Positions 12,994 through 24,150 of a DNA stretch of 64,000 nucleotides are shown here, one piece after another. Numbering within the stretch: the first letter of the stretch is position 1; every line of letters begins with the position of its first letter. A program made the position numbers and the translations under genes. The DNA is from Loxodes magnus (lineage: Eukaryota > Ciliophora > Karyorelictea > Loxodida > Loxodidae), in NCBI GenBank assembly GCA_946699065.1, contig CAMPDV010000112.1:372001-436000 (forward strand), read 5' to 3'. The notes below the pieces were generated by a model. That model was not told the origin of the DNA and did not search any database. It saw nothing but the letters and a program-made list of their open reading frames with translations.

Positions 12994-14187
12994 TCACTAG
13001 ATATGTTCTGGAGGATTGATGAGTTCTGGTGGCACCTTCTAGAATCTTGCCGCTTCTGGATTATATTCAGGATTTTCAATAAACTACAAAAACAGATTAC
13101 ATAATCTCTTTCTAAGACCATCCATACTATTTTCCGGCCTTCCTCTATTTAGCATATCTGCTTCTCTGTCTATAAGATCTACAATTTCTCGAGTTAGATT
13201 ATTATCAAATTCTTTAACTGTTCATTTAGTGTGAAGGAGTACATCAAGACGTTCATCAATGCTGAGCTAAGTCATTTTGAGACCGTTATATAGGTCCATT
13301 AATTCTTTTGCTCTTGTAGTCCATGGAGTATGAACTTCAGTATACCTTCCATCAGTTCTTTTCCATTTTTTAGGGTTTGCCATAGTATTTAAAAACTTTT
13401 TAATTCTATCTTCTCTGTTCGTTTTATTTGCTTAAATCTTTAATCTGTCAATTGTTTAAAGCAACTTAGTTTCCTTATGCAAAAGTTACTTGAGAGCATT
13501 TTATTTTTCAGCCTAAGTTAAAATCGTTGAGCTCTTAATTCTATTAGTCTCTTTCTCTCTCCAAGCTTCGAGTTCTTTATAAAGTATATTAAAGTCTTCG
13601 TAGGTTTTAGGATGAGTTCTTCTCTCTATTTCAGCTTTATGTTTAAGTTCTTCTTATTTTCGATATTCTTCTTCCTTTTCTATTATATATCTATCTCGTT
13701 CATCTCTAATATCTCTCAACTCCTTTGCTCTCCTTCTAGCAAACCATGCTCGAACATGACACTAAATAGTTAATGCCATACGAATTCTTCTCTATTCTCA
13801 CTATTCACTATCGAAATAAGGACCTGGAGTTAAAACTTTATCAGTTCTAGAATCTATGTGAACTACTGCCGTTTTATCCATTTAAGACCCTGCTTCTCTC
13901 TTCATAGTACAACTTCTTGTTCGATATTCATAAGTTTGCACTTCACGATGAAATTTCTCAGGATATTATCTTTTATATTGATCAGTATTTGTAGAACTAT
14001 GGTGATAAACTAAACCAGTCTTTGTATTCCTAAAACCTCCTAGATAAGGTTTTTCAAATTTACATTTTTCAACTTCAACGGAAACTGTGATGATTTCTCC
14101 ATCCTTATCTATCTCAACTTCAAAAACATCAGGCATTTTGTATTTTTCTACCGGAATTTACTCAAAATACTCAGTTCCTTCAGCCAT
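12994..14187 (-). CDS. IQUB: IQUB-like radial spoke protein (397 aa)
   Basis: Starts at ATG 14185-14187 and ends at TGA 12994-12996. Homology to IQ and ubiquitin-like domain protein is seen in order: an N-terminal segment resembling the animal 'GYRHKVTGVEYHHA' region (here GFRNTKTGLVYHHS), a 'TDKVLTPGPYF' match, an IQ region with Trp-His-Ala-rich sequence, a Lys/Glu-rich helix, then 'LIDREADMLNRG' and 'GLRKRLCNLFLQFIENPEYNPEAARF' features. The ubiquitin-like N-terminus of animal IQUB is absent. TGA codes Trp inside 'LLHTKWTVKEF'. IQUB is known as an adaptor of radial spoke 1 in motile cilia. The gene is head-to-head with IFT25, 243 bp apart, which suggests shared promoter control. Composition is richer in G+C than its flanks. 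Confidence 0.88.
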
Positions 14188-14430
14188 TTCAGATAATCAA
14201 ATTATAGTAATAATAAAAAAAGTAACCAACAAAAATACTTTAATAACTATTTTTATTCTTTAAATGCCTATCTTACCATAATTTTCTAATTGTTGTAATT
14301 AGCCTTTCTTAATCGCTTAAGTCAAGATTGTCATCTCTGTCAAATTTAAGTGTATGTATTGTCTTAGTTAAGGAGATGATTTCAATGGTTATTAAGAGTT
14401 CTAAATAAATATCAAAATGCTTTATAAAAA
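14188..14430. promoter_or_regulatory. candidate bidirectional promoter of IQUB and IFT25
   Basis: A 243-bp AT-rich spacer separating the divergent start codons of two cilium genes. No specific motif identified; the role is inferred from geometry. Confidence 0.35.
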
Positions 14431-14808
14431 ATGGCTATTTAAGTTAAGTATGTAAGTTCTGAAGATTCTCGTTACCCTGTTGAAAATATTTTAACTCCTA
14501 ATCCAAGTGAATTTTGAATTTCAACTGGTCTCTTCCCATAAGAAATTTTGATAGAGTTTGAGTAAGAAAGAAATATTAAATAACTAGTAATTTCATGTAC
14601 TAATATTAAAAGAATTGAAATAGAAGGCAGTGAGGATAAAAATATATCTAAATTAGCTAAAGTTGGAGAGATTGATATTATGAATTTAGAAGGAAATACT
14701 CACAGAGGTAACATACAACTTAAATCAGGAAAATATGGAATATTAAAACTGGAAATCACAGCAGGATGGGATGAATTTGTAAGTATCCACAATTTACAGT
14801 TTAACTGA
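14431..14808 (+). CDS. IFT25: intraflagellar transport protein 25 (IFT25/HSPB11), 125 aa
   Basis: The jelly-roll IFT-B subunit IFT25. The sequence shows the family hallmark 'PVENILTPNPSEFWISTG', followed by LFPQEILIEF, matching animal 'PPENIIDGNPETFWTTTGMFPQEFIICF' in spacing and residues. The invariant Trp in this motif is a TGA. The C-terminal 'WDEFVSIHNLQF' matches the family 'FDHFASVHSV' strand. Length 125 aa is close to the family norm (about 130-145). Stop is TGA at 14806-14808. In other organisms IFT25 pairs with IFT27 in the IFT-B complex and moves cargo such as BBSome or signalling proteins in cilia. It is divergently paired with IQUB and followed about 1 kb later by SBDS. Confidence 0.93.
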
Positions 14809-15774
14809 TAAACTGAATATTTCACTTTAGCAAGTTTTTATTTAAAATAATTGTATTATTTCAATTATTCATAGTACTTTAAGCTTTTATTTCATAAATA
14901 TATCTGAATGATTTAGCTTCCTAAAATTAGTTTTATATATTCTAGTTTTTTCTTAAGAAAGATAATTAAGGAATAAATTAAACATATATCTACATTATAT
15001 GAGTTAAATTCTTTTACTCTACTTCTAACTAATTTTCTATCTTTAAATACTAAGCTTTAACGTTTCTTATTACTTTTAATTTATACCATATACATTACCT
15101 TGATTGTAATCTTTATGCAAAATATATAATTTCAATAATTATAAGGCTTTAAAGCTTGCTAAGCTTATTTGTAAATATAATAAATCTACTTAGCACTAAC
15201 TGTCTCTTTTTGTTTAATTATTATTTGATTTACTAAAAGTACTTTTTAAGATAATAAATTTAGGTTTAAGTGACTTTCACTATAGAAAAGTAAAACTAAA
15301 TATCATCAATCTACTACAAATAGATTTGCTCTTACTATAAATAAATAGCACTAGTAAATAGATACTTTAGATTTATATTAATTAATATCAAGCTTGGCTA
15401 TTATAAGCTAATTAAGGAAATAAATTATCTAAAAGGCTTCTTATTGATGAAAGATAAGAGCTCACTTGAGGTTAAGAATAGTATTATTTAAGAATTTCAC
15501 TATAATATTAAGCAATTTTTAATCTAAACTTATCTATATTCTTAACTTTTATTTATTCTGACTATGGATAAATTATAGGATTAGGGGTTAGATATTAGAC
15601 TGGAAATAACTTTCAGAAATACATAGCAAAACAGCTTGATCATACAATCCGTTAAAATAAGAATTTCTGTTATAAGGAAAGAATTACCAAATTGGAACAT
15701 TCTTTTAGTTCTAAATTTTAAAAGCATCAGAAATTAAAAAGTCTTAAGAGGATTTTAGCTTAGAATTAAATAAA
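14809..15774. other. AT-rich intergenic region upstream of SBDS
   Basis: No gene supported. A short open stretch from an ATG near 15565 is not in frame with SBDS and shows no recognisable domain. Confidence 0.4.
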
Positions 15775-16788
15775 ATGTTGAAGTAACCAATTACATAGGT
15801 TAGACTTACTAATGTGGCTGTTGTTAAGCTTAAAAAAAACGGTAAAAGATTTGAAGTCTCTTGCTTTAAGAATAAGGTAGTAAACTGGAGAAATGGAATG
15901 TAAGTATTTAATTGTAGAGAAAACGATTTAAGTGAAGTGATTTAAGCCGAAGAGATATTCTAAAATGTAAGTAAGGGCTAAGTAGCTAAATTTACTGATT
16001 TGCAAAAATGCTTCAAAACTACGGATAAAATAGCTATTATTAAAGAAATTCTTTTAAAAGGAGAGCTACAAATCTCTGATAAGGAGAGAGAAGTACATCA
16101 AAAAAATTTGCTGAATGATATAGCTACAATAATAGCTGATAAAACAGTTCATAAAGATACCAAAAAGTAATTTCCTGTATAAATAATTACAAGAGCTCTA
16201 GAGGATTTACATTTCAATCCTAAACAAAATATTTCCGCTAAAAAACAAGCTCTTGATATGATAAAAGAGCTTTAGAATTTAATGCCAATAGTAAGGGCTT
16301 CTATGGAAATCCAAGTTTGCTTTGATCCTAACTAAGTTCAAATAGATTTGAATTAATTCAAAACGGAGTCAACAACTTAAATTAGTGCTGGAGTATATAG
16401 ACTTGTTATTAAACCTAAAGACTACAGAAAGATTATTGAATATGCAGACAAAAAAGAGGGAATAACAATTACTATATTGGATTAGTCAGTAAGTAATGAA
16501 GAAGAAATAAAAGTTACTCAAACTATCGAGGAGGCTAAGGTAGAAGTACCTGCAGTAGTACAAATCGAAACAGAGTCAAAAACATAAAAATGGGAAAAGC
16601 AATATAATTGCAAAAATTGCTAAATTGGTTATGAATCTCTAAACGATCATAGAGCACATTTTAAGAGTGATTGGCATAAAGTAAACTTAAAAAGAAAAAC
16701 AAGAGAATAAGAAATATTATCAGAAGCAGAGTTTTCGATTATGGATCCAGAGAAAATAAAAGAGATTTTGCAAGACAAAAGGGTATGA
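15775..16788 (+). CDS. SBDS: SBDS ribosome maturation factor with C-terminal C2H2 zinc finger (337 aa)
   Basis: Starts at ATG 15775, ends at TGA 16786-16788, no internal TGA. The N-terminal FYSH domain shows '[20 protein letters not shown]' and '[26 protein letters not shown]'; domain II shows '[20 protein letters not shown]'; the RRM-like third domain includes '[13 protein letters not shown]'. After an acidic linker a C2H2 finger appears: [22 protein letters not shown] with following Trp-His. SBDS with EFL1 releases eIF6 from pre-60S subunits so they can join the 40S. The extra zinc finger is absent from human SBDS but similar extensions are known in some plants and protists. Family-level call is firm. 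Confidence 0.95.
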
Positions 16789-17584
16789 AAAGCATAAATA
16801 AAAAATTAATGTAAATAACACTAATTAAGCCTATCTTTTAATCTTAAAAATTAACTATCTATATATAAATTACTATTTTCTACAATAGTATGAGAATATC
16901 ACAAATACTAAAATAAAATTTAATTTTGTTGTTAAACTTTTGCTAATATTTAATCTATACTTTAGCATACTTTTTATCTAAATAACCTTCCTAATATGTT
17001 TACTTGAATTATACAATTTTTTATTTTATAATAGCAAAAAATGAAAAAGTTCAACTAAGGGTTAAATTAAAAGATGATATAAAATTTAATTTATTTCTTA
17101 GTAATTTTCGAATAAAATGCTACTTATTAACTACTAAAGTTATTTTGATTATTTTAACTTTACTAATATTAATTAGTTATTTAATCAGAAATGTTAGATT
17201 CACCATTAAAATATTGACTCAGCTTTTGCTATTTAATTATGGATATATTTTAAGAGCAATATGAAGTATACTAAGATATAAAGTAAGATATATGAGAGAA
17301 TTAAATAAACATTAACACTTCCTTTGCATAAATTACAAAGAAATTTTCGTTTACATTCAATTATCTCTATGTCTCCAAGAAAACTCTATTTAGAGAAAAC
17401 GCAATTTTATAAAATGTATATAAAATATTAAATTTTAATTAGAAGGTATTTAATCCTGAAATATTAGAAATAATTGGAAATTAGTATAAGCTAATAAATC
17501 TATTATATTTTATTATAAATATTCAATTCAATAAATCTTTTAATTTTTACACCTAAGCAAATAATCTCATATATATCTATTATT
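16789..17584. other. AT-rich intergenic region
   Basis: Nothing convincing. Short ATG-led open stretches exist (near 17004 and 17371) but lack domain support. Confidence 0.35.
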
Positions 17585-19010
17585 ATGTCTCTTTAGGCTT
17601 ACATTTATAAAGCTGATTAAATATAACCTTTCTTGTTAATATTTATAAATATTAGTGCTATGTACGTTATTAATTAATAAAACAATACTATTTTAAAATA
17701 TGAATTAAAGTTACTTTAAGTATCTTGCTACACTAAAACTAGAGATATTTAATATTGTAAATCTAATTATAAAGATACACTTCAATCCTTTAAAGTCTAT
17801 ATTCTAATTAAGATATTTTCTTTAATTTTTAACTGAAAACATTAAAAGAACCTAGCAGTCTAGTTAGAACAGATTCACTTGAAGTGCTAACTAGAAATAA
17901 TAATTTAATTAATTAATTTTTAATTGAAGTACTTAAAAAGCTGCTAAATTAGATTTTATATGGAAGCTAGTATTTTCTATTATACTATTACAATTGCTAG
18001 TAACTAGTTTGCTAATTTAATTATAACTTGAGGTATAGCAAACTAATTTTATTGAATAAATAATAGTTAAAGGGAAATATAAGCAATAACTATATAACTA
18101 TAAGATCCTATGGTTATAAAGTGATAGTATATTATAAGTATTTATATAATTGAGGATATAAATTAGCTAAAGTTGGTAATAATTCATAATAAATATCTTT
18201 AGGTTTTGTATATAAAAGATATTTTATAAAGCAAAAGCTTAAAATACTGTTTAATAAATTCACTGCTATTAAATAATCTACAGTCTATTTCTATTTATTA
18301 GGCAGAAAAAAATGAAGATAAGGAGAAGTTATATTAAAATGCTTCTTCCACAATGATATTTGCTATAAATTTGGTTGAATCACTCTATTTGTGAGCATTA
18401 AATTAAGATACTGACTTACAATATTTATTCGCTTAGAGCTAGAAATTGCTATCTTCAAATTTGTTTGTTTTTCATATATTATATATAATTTTGTATTTGA
18501 TCCAATATTTTATAGTTTAAAATACTCTTATCATATAGTCTAACTATATTTAAACCTATAAAAACTTTAGAACAGGTAGAAGAGAACTAGAAATGATTTT
18601 ATTATAAAGTATAACTAATCGGAGATGAGGAATTAGCAAATAATGTAGCTTTTCTCATTTTAGGAGAAATGTCTAAAATTCCTATTAATCTCTAAGGATA
18701 TTTTCTATATAACTAATTAAATGAAAAAGCTACAGTTTAACCTTAGATAGATTAATCTGATAGCTAATGCTATTTAAAATCCTTAAAAAAGTACCTTGGC
18801 TAATTTTAATCCATGATTTCTCTGGAGCATTAAAAATCATAAGGCTAAACAATCTCATTTATAATAAATACAGATATATTTGACAATATCTATAGACATT
18901 AGCATTTTTTCTGATAAGTTTATAATAGTTTATCTAACTCAAGTTATTTTATAATTTTAGCTATCTAAATTAACAAATAAAGAAGAATTTTATTTTAAAC
19001 TTAAATATGA
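17585..19010 (+). CDS. unknown protein with a 16-nt intron (about 469 aa)
   Basis: Best model is 17585-18608 joined to 18625-19010, which gives 470 codons ending at TGA 19008-19010. The part after about 18300 is the best supported: a Glu/Asp-rich helix (EKNEDKEKLYQNASSTMIFA), a hydrophobic stretch near 18450-18510, and after the intron a TGA-poor acidic stretch (NEELANNVAFLILGEMS). The first 700 bases are hydrophobic and Gln-rich and could be partly noncoding, so the start is provisional. No domain recognised. Its stop overlaps the ATG of the next gene on the same strand (ATGA), which is unusual for a nuclear gene and may mean the two are co-transcribed or that one boundary is wrong. Confidence 0.5.
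18609..18624 (+). other. 16-nt intron (GTATAACTAATCGGAG)
   Basis: Removing it fuses two clearly coding frames (LEMILLQ to NEELANNV). It carries an internal CTAAT resembling a branch-point sequence. Confidence 0.65.
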
Positions 19011-20950
19011 AGTGCGAATATTACTCTGAAGATTTGAAGCAGAATTTGCAAAACGAAATGAATTAAATTAAGTAGCACTGAAAAACTTTAGTTTTGTACT
19101 TACTATGGTTAATGTATTTTGCTACTCTTCTGCCAAGAAATTTCGTGTACTATTTCTATGAAAAAAGAAAACCATTAATTGATGTAGGACATTTATATTT
19201 TCCACAGATTTCTGGCTAGTATATCTATGTAACATCGATTTTAATGTACTGTATTTTTCTTACATCTCTCTTATTGACTTTTTTAAGACTTTTATAAAGA
19301 CCTTATTAGCCTCCTTTTGTTTTCACAATATGAATGGATATAATAAGAATGCTAGCAGTAGGACATTCTCTTAGAAGTATTACATTTCTAGTTACTTCCT
19401 TTCCAGGAACTGAAAATTTCTGCAATGCTAGCTAAACTCTAAATCAACCTAAAACCTTCTTTGAAGTAATTTTCAGCATAAGATGGTACGAAGCTGAATC
19501 TTGTGGAGATATGTTGTTTAGTGGATATATTTTGAACTAGTTCATAATCACATTGACATTAAGTAAATTCACTTTATTTAAAATGTAATCACATAAGCTC
19601 CTTGAAATAGCTATGATCATCTTAATGTGGGTTATAAATATTATACAGTGCTTATGCATTATTGCAACTTAGCAGAATTATACAGCTAGTGTTGTTTCGG
19701 CAGGATACACTAGTCTTTTCATTTGAATTCTTTATTACGCTTATTTCTCCTAAAATTCAGCTGATTTAAAAGAATCTTAGTACAAAGCTTAAGATACATC
19801 TTTAAACTAATTAACAATTTCAGAGATTAATGAAGATCAGGATTTTAGTTGGAATTCAAAAGTTTCAATTAAGTAAAAGTTAAAAAAGATAATCTAAATT
19901 GGCTTCTAAAACTTAAAGACAAATATACCTTTAGAGTTTAAAGAATTTAGGAGTAAAAACAAGAAGCTGCTAGTAATACTAATTATGTTCATTTATTGTA
20001 CGAGTATTACTAGAAATTTCGCTTACCTTATGCATAGAGTTGATCCTATTTTAAAAGATATATTTTATGAAATGATTCCTGAATAGGGTTAATGAGCGAA
20101 AGCAGTTTTAAGAATAATTTTCTGATCTAATCATGTTATAAGCAATGTAAGCTTGCTAATGATTATTTTTCATAAAAGAAGCTCAACGAAACCAACTTTT
20201 ATTTAAATTTTTCTGAAAGGATGACATATTTTAGTAACAACTCATATGTTTAGAATGATGACGTATAGTTGAACTATTCCGCCTGGTGCTGCTTTTCATT
20301 GTGATCCAACTAAATACAACTTTTAATTTTACGATCCTCCTGATGATTCTTTTGATATATTTACTCGCTATGCCTATAGTCTTGGAAGAAATTGCGGAGA
20401 TTTACTTTTTTCAGGGCATATGATACAAGTTACAACTTTTGGATTGCTAACTTGGTAATTTCTTCCTTTCATTTTTCCAAAGTTCTTGTATATTACAGCA
20501 CAAATAATAATATGAGGATGCGTTATTACTACTTCAATTCTAATAGTTTCAGTAAGAAATCATTACTCTGTTGATATAGTAATGGGTTTTTATATAACCT
20601 TTATGATCTTCTTTATCTATGATTACTATTTCCCTGATCCTTGTTTTCTTAATTTAAAGAAGATTAAAGTAGAGTAGAATAGTGAATCAGTTGAGCTACA
20701 AATACAAAAAGTTGATAATGGAATAGTCTCATAAAGCCATAATTAGCCTAGTTACCCAATTGAATAATAAACTATCTTTAAATCTTAAGTTATAAAATAA
20801 ATCTCCATATTACACATATAGTTGCTGTATTCAGATCTATTTGCTATTTATATTTCCTTCTTTTTATCATATTTCCCTTATACCACTTTAAACTTATTTT
20901 ATTTCCAATTATTTAAATTCATTAAGTTATGGTAAATCTATAGTAGTTGA
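19007..20950 (+). CDS. tandem-fused sphingomyelin synthase-like / PAP2 protein, first domain degenerate (647 aa)
   Basis: Multi-pass membrane protein with two copies of the sphingomyelin-synthase (PAP2_C) core. Copy 1 shows 'HSLRSITFLVTSFPG' and 'CGDMLFSGY' (residue 165), then 'QNYTASVVSAGYTS'. Copy 2 shows a shortened RSIT-like 'FRMMTYSWTIPPG', 'CGDLLFSGHM' (about residue 463) and 'NHYSVDIVMGFYIT' (about residue 518). The family catalytic triad is His in SGH plus His and Asp in HYxxD. Copy 2 keeps all three; copy 1 has Tyr, Asn and Ser instead and should be inactive (inference from established SMS1 residues). Several Trp are TGA. The enzyme would move a head group from a phospholipid to ceramide, or act as a related ceramide phospho-transferase, in Golgi or plasma membrane. 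Stop TGA 20948-20950; the tail after residue 560 is weak. Confidence 0.85.
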
Positions 20951-21839
20951 GATAGGATCTATACAAGGAAAGATGAATAATTTGAATGTATTATAACTAT
21001 AGAAATATGTATATTTAGTGTATTTCTAAATAAAGGGTTTTTATAGTTATAGTCTCATATCTGCTATGGTTTTAAAAACCATTAGCATTTTATACAAATA
21101 TTTAAAACTTAGAGGCATTTTCTTTCTTCAGATTTAGACAATTTAATAATTCTAGTTAATTAAGCTTTTATAAGAAAAACTAGATAATTAAGCAAGCATA
21201 GTATTTATTTAATAGTAATCTTAAATATTTCCTTATATTTTAGCTCAAAACAACAATAGCGTATATAAAACTATCAAAATTTTAATTAAATTAACTAATT
21301 ATCAGTCATATTTTGGCTTTTATTATATAGACTCAAGCAAAGACCGGCTAATAAAAGAGTGTCTAGTTTTTAAATTTATCAACATATTACTATAATTTCT
21401 ATGTATTTCTAGCTTATAAAGCAGAGTAATTATAAGACTATGAGGTCTAATAAAGCATTAAAATAATTAAATTTACATTTATATTTGTAATGTTTGTTTA
21501 AATAATTAAATTAAGCAGCTAGCAAATGTAACTAATTTAATTTATTGTAAAAAGAAGATAATCAATAAAAAACTTAGTAAATTATAACTTTTAATATTAT
21601 ACTCTTTACCATAGAAACTCTTAGTTGCCAAAAGACTAAATAGGTAAACACTTAGTTAATTGAAATTTGTTGTTAGCAGCTTTATTATTATCCAATAATA
21701 ACCTTATTTAATGTGCGTAAGTTTAATAAAATTTTATCAAAATGTCGCTTAGAAATAACTATTAATTTAGGCAGGAGAAGGTAAAATTAATAAGGATAAT
21801 GACAGTAAAAATGTAATTAACTTTAAATAATATTAAGCT
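20951..21839. other. AT-rich spacer up to the bacterial island
   Basis: Host-like AT-rich sequence with no supported gene. The left island junction lies between about 21.78 and 21.84 kb; I see no clear target duplication against the right junction. Confidence 0.4.
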
Positions 21840-22434
21840 TTATCTAAATTCTACTTTCTCTGTGTAGATTTTGTTACTTTTTTTACATTCTACAAGTCTT
21901 TTACAAGCATCAGTAAAATCTTTTGTTTCTTTTAACAGAACTCTAGCCTTTGCACCTATTAAAGCAATTATTGCTCCAATCCAAAATACAGTACGCCAAT
22001 TTAATCCGTAATTGGTAGTATACCAAGCAATAATTAAAGCCCCCATACCTCCGATACTCGAAAAAACAGTTATAGTACTTACAGAAACGTATTATAAAAT
22101 GGTTTAGTAATTTCTGTTACGTATAGCTCTGCCCCTTTTACTTTTCCCATAGATGACATACTTTGAATAATACGGCATATTATAATAACCCAGGTAGCAG
22201 TAATACCTATTTGTTCATAGGTTGGAAGATTTGCCATAACTGCACATGAAATAGCCATCATAAAAGTAGTTATTATTACTGTTGCTTTCGTCCTATGTTA
22301 TCCCCAATATAGCCATATATTAAAGCTCCTTTAGCTCTTAAAACATAGATAGAACAGAAAGCAAAAGCAGATACCGAGGAAGCAGCGAAAGGGCCAGTTT
22401 TAGGAAAAAATAGCTCATTAAGCAGTATCGTCAT
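21840..22434 (-). pseudogene. proP: proline/betaine transporter (ProP, MFS) remnant
   Basis: Reads from Met 22432-22434 on the minus strand. Fragments in order resemble Rickettsia ProP: 'NELFFPKTGPF', 'YVLRAKGALIYGYIGDNIGRK', 'TVIITTFMMAISCAVMANLP', 'TYEQIGITATW', 'IICRIIQSMSSMGKVKGAEL', then 'WRTVFWIGAIIALIGA'. The 'GYIGDNIGR' segment is the MFS loop 2-3 signature. Two frameshifts break it, one in GGACGAAAGCAAC (about 22290) where one A appears lost and one near 22080. The extreme N-terminus and the C-terminal half are missing. The 3' end of a group II intron lies immediately 5' of it, which explains the lost N-terminus. Intact ProP is an inner-membrane proton symporter of osmolytes; this copy cannot work. 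Confidence 0.85.
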
Positions 22435-22439
22435 GTGAA

Positions 22440-22530
22440 CATATAACATAAGTTATCTAAGTAGAGATAGTCACCCATTCTACTCGACTTCAAAACCGTA
22501 AGTGATAGCTTCCCGTCATACGGCTCCTCG
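22440..22530 (-). ncRNA. group II intron domains V-VI (3' end)
   Basis: On the minus strand the segment starting GAGCCGTATGACGGG and ending TACGGTTTTGA folds as a domain V hairpin (GAGCCGUAU paired with ..ACGGUUU around a GGAAGC-type internal part), as expected after a group II maturase ORF. The next 40 nt can form domain VI. Splicing would require 5' domains that are gone. Confidence 0.7.
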
Positions 22531-23205
22531 ACTGGTTTGCCGTTTGTCATACATACCTTTGCTATGTATAATATCGTGGCAATGTACATGTAATAACACT
22601 AAATTCTCATATTTATTATTACCATGATTTCCATCTTTATGACGAATTTCTATAACATTATCAGAATTAAGGGATAATTTACATTTTCCACATTTACCTT
22701 GTCGCATTTTCATTAATTGCTCTAGTTTTGGTTTTATTCCTGGCATTTTTCCAAGACGTGTTGTCCAATATTCCCAATCGCTATTATATGGTTATTTAGT
22801 TCCTATGACTTTGATGTGACGTTTAATTTTATGTTCCGAATGACGTATCATAAACTTGCCATCATGTGTCATAAATCTCCATTTATAGTTGCCATGTTGT
22901 CTAAAATATTTGAATTGTACAAAAGTCCTAGATTTATCAGGATGTCTCCTTATTGACCATTGCCACAATTTCTTATGAAGCTTGTGATCCATCTTCCTAA
23001 AAATACTACTTGATACCCCTGGTGTGTAGTAATTACTCCATCCTTTTATTGTTGGATTGAGTCTTCCTACTACTTTTTCCTGAGGCATTGCTATCATAAT
23101 CCTTAAAATTTTTTTGATAGTTAACAAATGTTCTTTATGTCCTTTTTTACTTGGTCTAGTATAAGACTTATAACCTCTTCTTTTATTGTCCAAAATTTGG
23201 GACAA
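22516..23205 (-). pseudogene. ltrA: group II intron reverse transcriptase/maturase, C-terminal half
   Basis: Contains the maturase X domain ('RLNPTIKGWSNYY', 'LWQWSIRRHPDKS', 'VIGTK') and a C-terminal HNH-type zinc motif ('CGKCKLSL', 'IEIRHKDGNHGNN', 'LLHVHCHD'). The whole RT catalytic domain (with the YADD box) is missing: the frame opens only at about 23205, next to a palindrome. One in-frame TAA (22792-22794) interrupts the maturase between Thr-Lys and Pro-Tyr; relatives usually have Ser or Asn there, so it is not obviously Gln. Domain V lies just downstream as expected. A dead 5'-truncated retroelement. Confidence 0.85.
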
Positions 23206-23212
23206 TAAAAAA
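23186..23212. repeat. palindrome ATTGTCC(C)AAATTT(G)GGACAAT
   Basis: Near-perfect inverted repeat at the junction between the group II ORF and the Rpn gene. Related half-sites occur at about 25988 (TTGTCCCAAATTTGGGA) and 30381 (ATTGTCCAAAATTGTCG). Possible insertion or recombination scar. Confidence 0.45.
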
Positions 23213-23221
23213 CGTTAATAC

Positions 23222-24150
23222 TTAAATAGTTTTTTTAATATCGCTAACCGATAAGCCAGTGATTTTAGCAATCTTATCAGCCAAATTACCTTGGTTAAGC
23301 ATCATTTTAATTAATTCAGCTTTACCTTTCTCAGTATTTTGTAAGATACCCTTGTTAAAGTCTTCTTCGATGTATGAATCTGCGATAGTTCTCATAATAT
23401 TATTTGCTTCTTCTTTAGGTAAATTATTTACAATTATTTGCTCCAATAGTTGTTTTTTCTCTTCAGGAACTTTGGAATCAGTATACCATAAAATCAGCTT
23501 AGTGAGATCATAGTTTTGTTCCTTGTCAATAATAACAGCTTTACTACAACGTCTCATGGCTTCTTTAAGCATGAGGACGGTATCCCTCTCATGAATATGT
23601 TTCATGGTATAAAGTAGAAAGCTTAAGTGTTTTTCATAATCCATGTCATTATCAGACATTACCTGAAGATCGATAAGACGATAATCCTCGTCTATAGTTT
23701 TTCTTGCTATGTTGGGATAAGTAAATAAATCAAATATATTTCTCGGTGTAGAGTATTTCTTTTTACCGTTATATATGACTATCGGTAGAATAACAGGTAA
23801 TTTATTTCTTTTAATAGTTTGCCTCTCAAGTAATAATAGGGAGTATTTAAGTAGTCTTATGCTATCCAATAATCAGAGTAAAACTAGTGTTCTATAAGCG
23901 TGCATATAAAATTATTATATTTTTTATCTTCTACTTTATTGTGCATTTGTACCGAAAATACCATATCGCTAAGTTTTGTTCTTAGTGATTCCTCAACATA
24001 CGTTTCTTTTTCAGGTTTAAGGGTAGTTAAGTCAACTAGCTGTTTATATTCTTCAGGTAAATACTCTTCTAGAAACTCTCGAGCTAAACTAGGATTTTCC
24101 ATAGTTTTTTTAATAAGAACATCGCGATTTACTTTGTTAACCTTTTCTTG
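23222..24150 (-). pseudogene. Rpn family recombination-promoting nuclease (PD-(D/E)XK), copy 1
   Basis: Reads from about 24150 down to TAA at 23222. The N-terminal part has 'MENPSLAREFLEEYLPEEYK' and 'LRTKLSDMVFSVQM'; the core has 'FICTLIEH' then a TAG (23884-23886) then Phe-Tyr-Ser-Asp-Tyr-Trp. In relatives this is 'LIEHQSSPDYW', so the TAG sits exactly at the conserved Gln of the catalytic E-x-Q-like motif. A 2-nt insertion follows, then 'RLLKYSLLLLERQ', 'LPVILPIVIYNGKKKY' and 'EKHLSFLLYTMKHIHERD'. The C-terminus ends in a helical repeat with 'GLSVSDIKK'. Rpn proteins are transposase-like nucleases that promote RecA-independent recombination and abound in Rickettsia. Broken by one frameshift and, in the standard code, one stop. 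Confidence 0.85.

Noticed and set aside
20392..20574. 60-codon plus-strand ORF
   Set aside because: Out-of-frame shadow within the second SMS-like domain.
22792..22794. TAA in the group II maturase as a reassigned Gln codon
   Set aside because: Relatives usually have Ser or Asn here, so Gln cannot be claimed.
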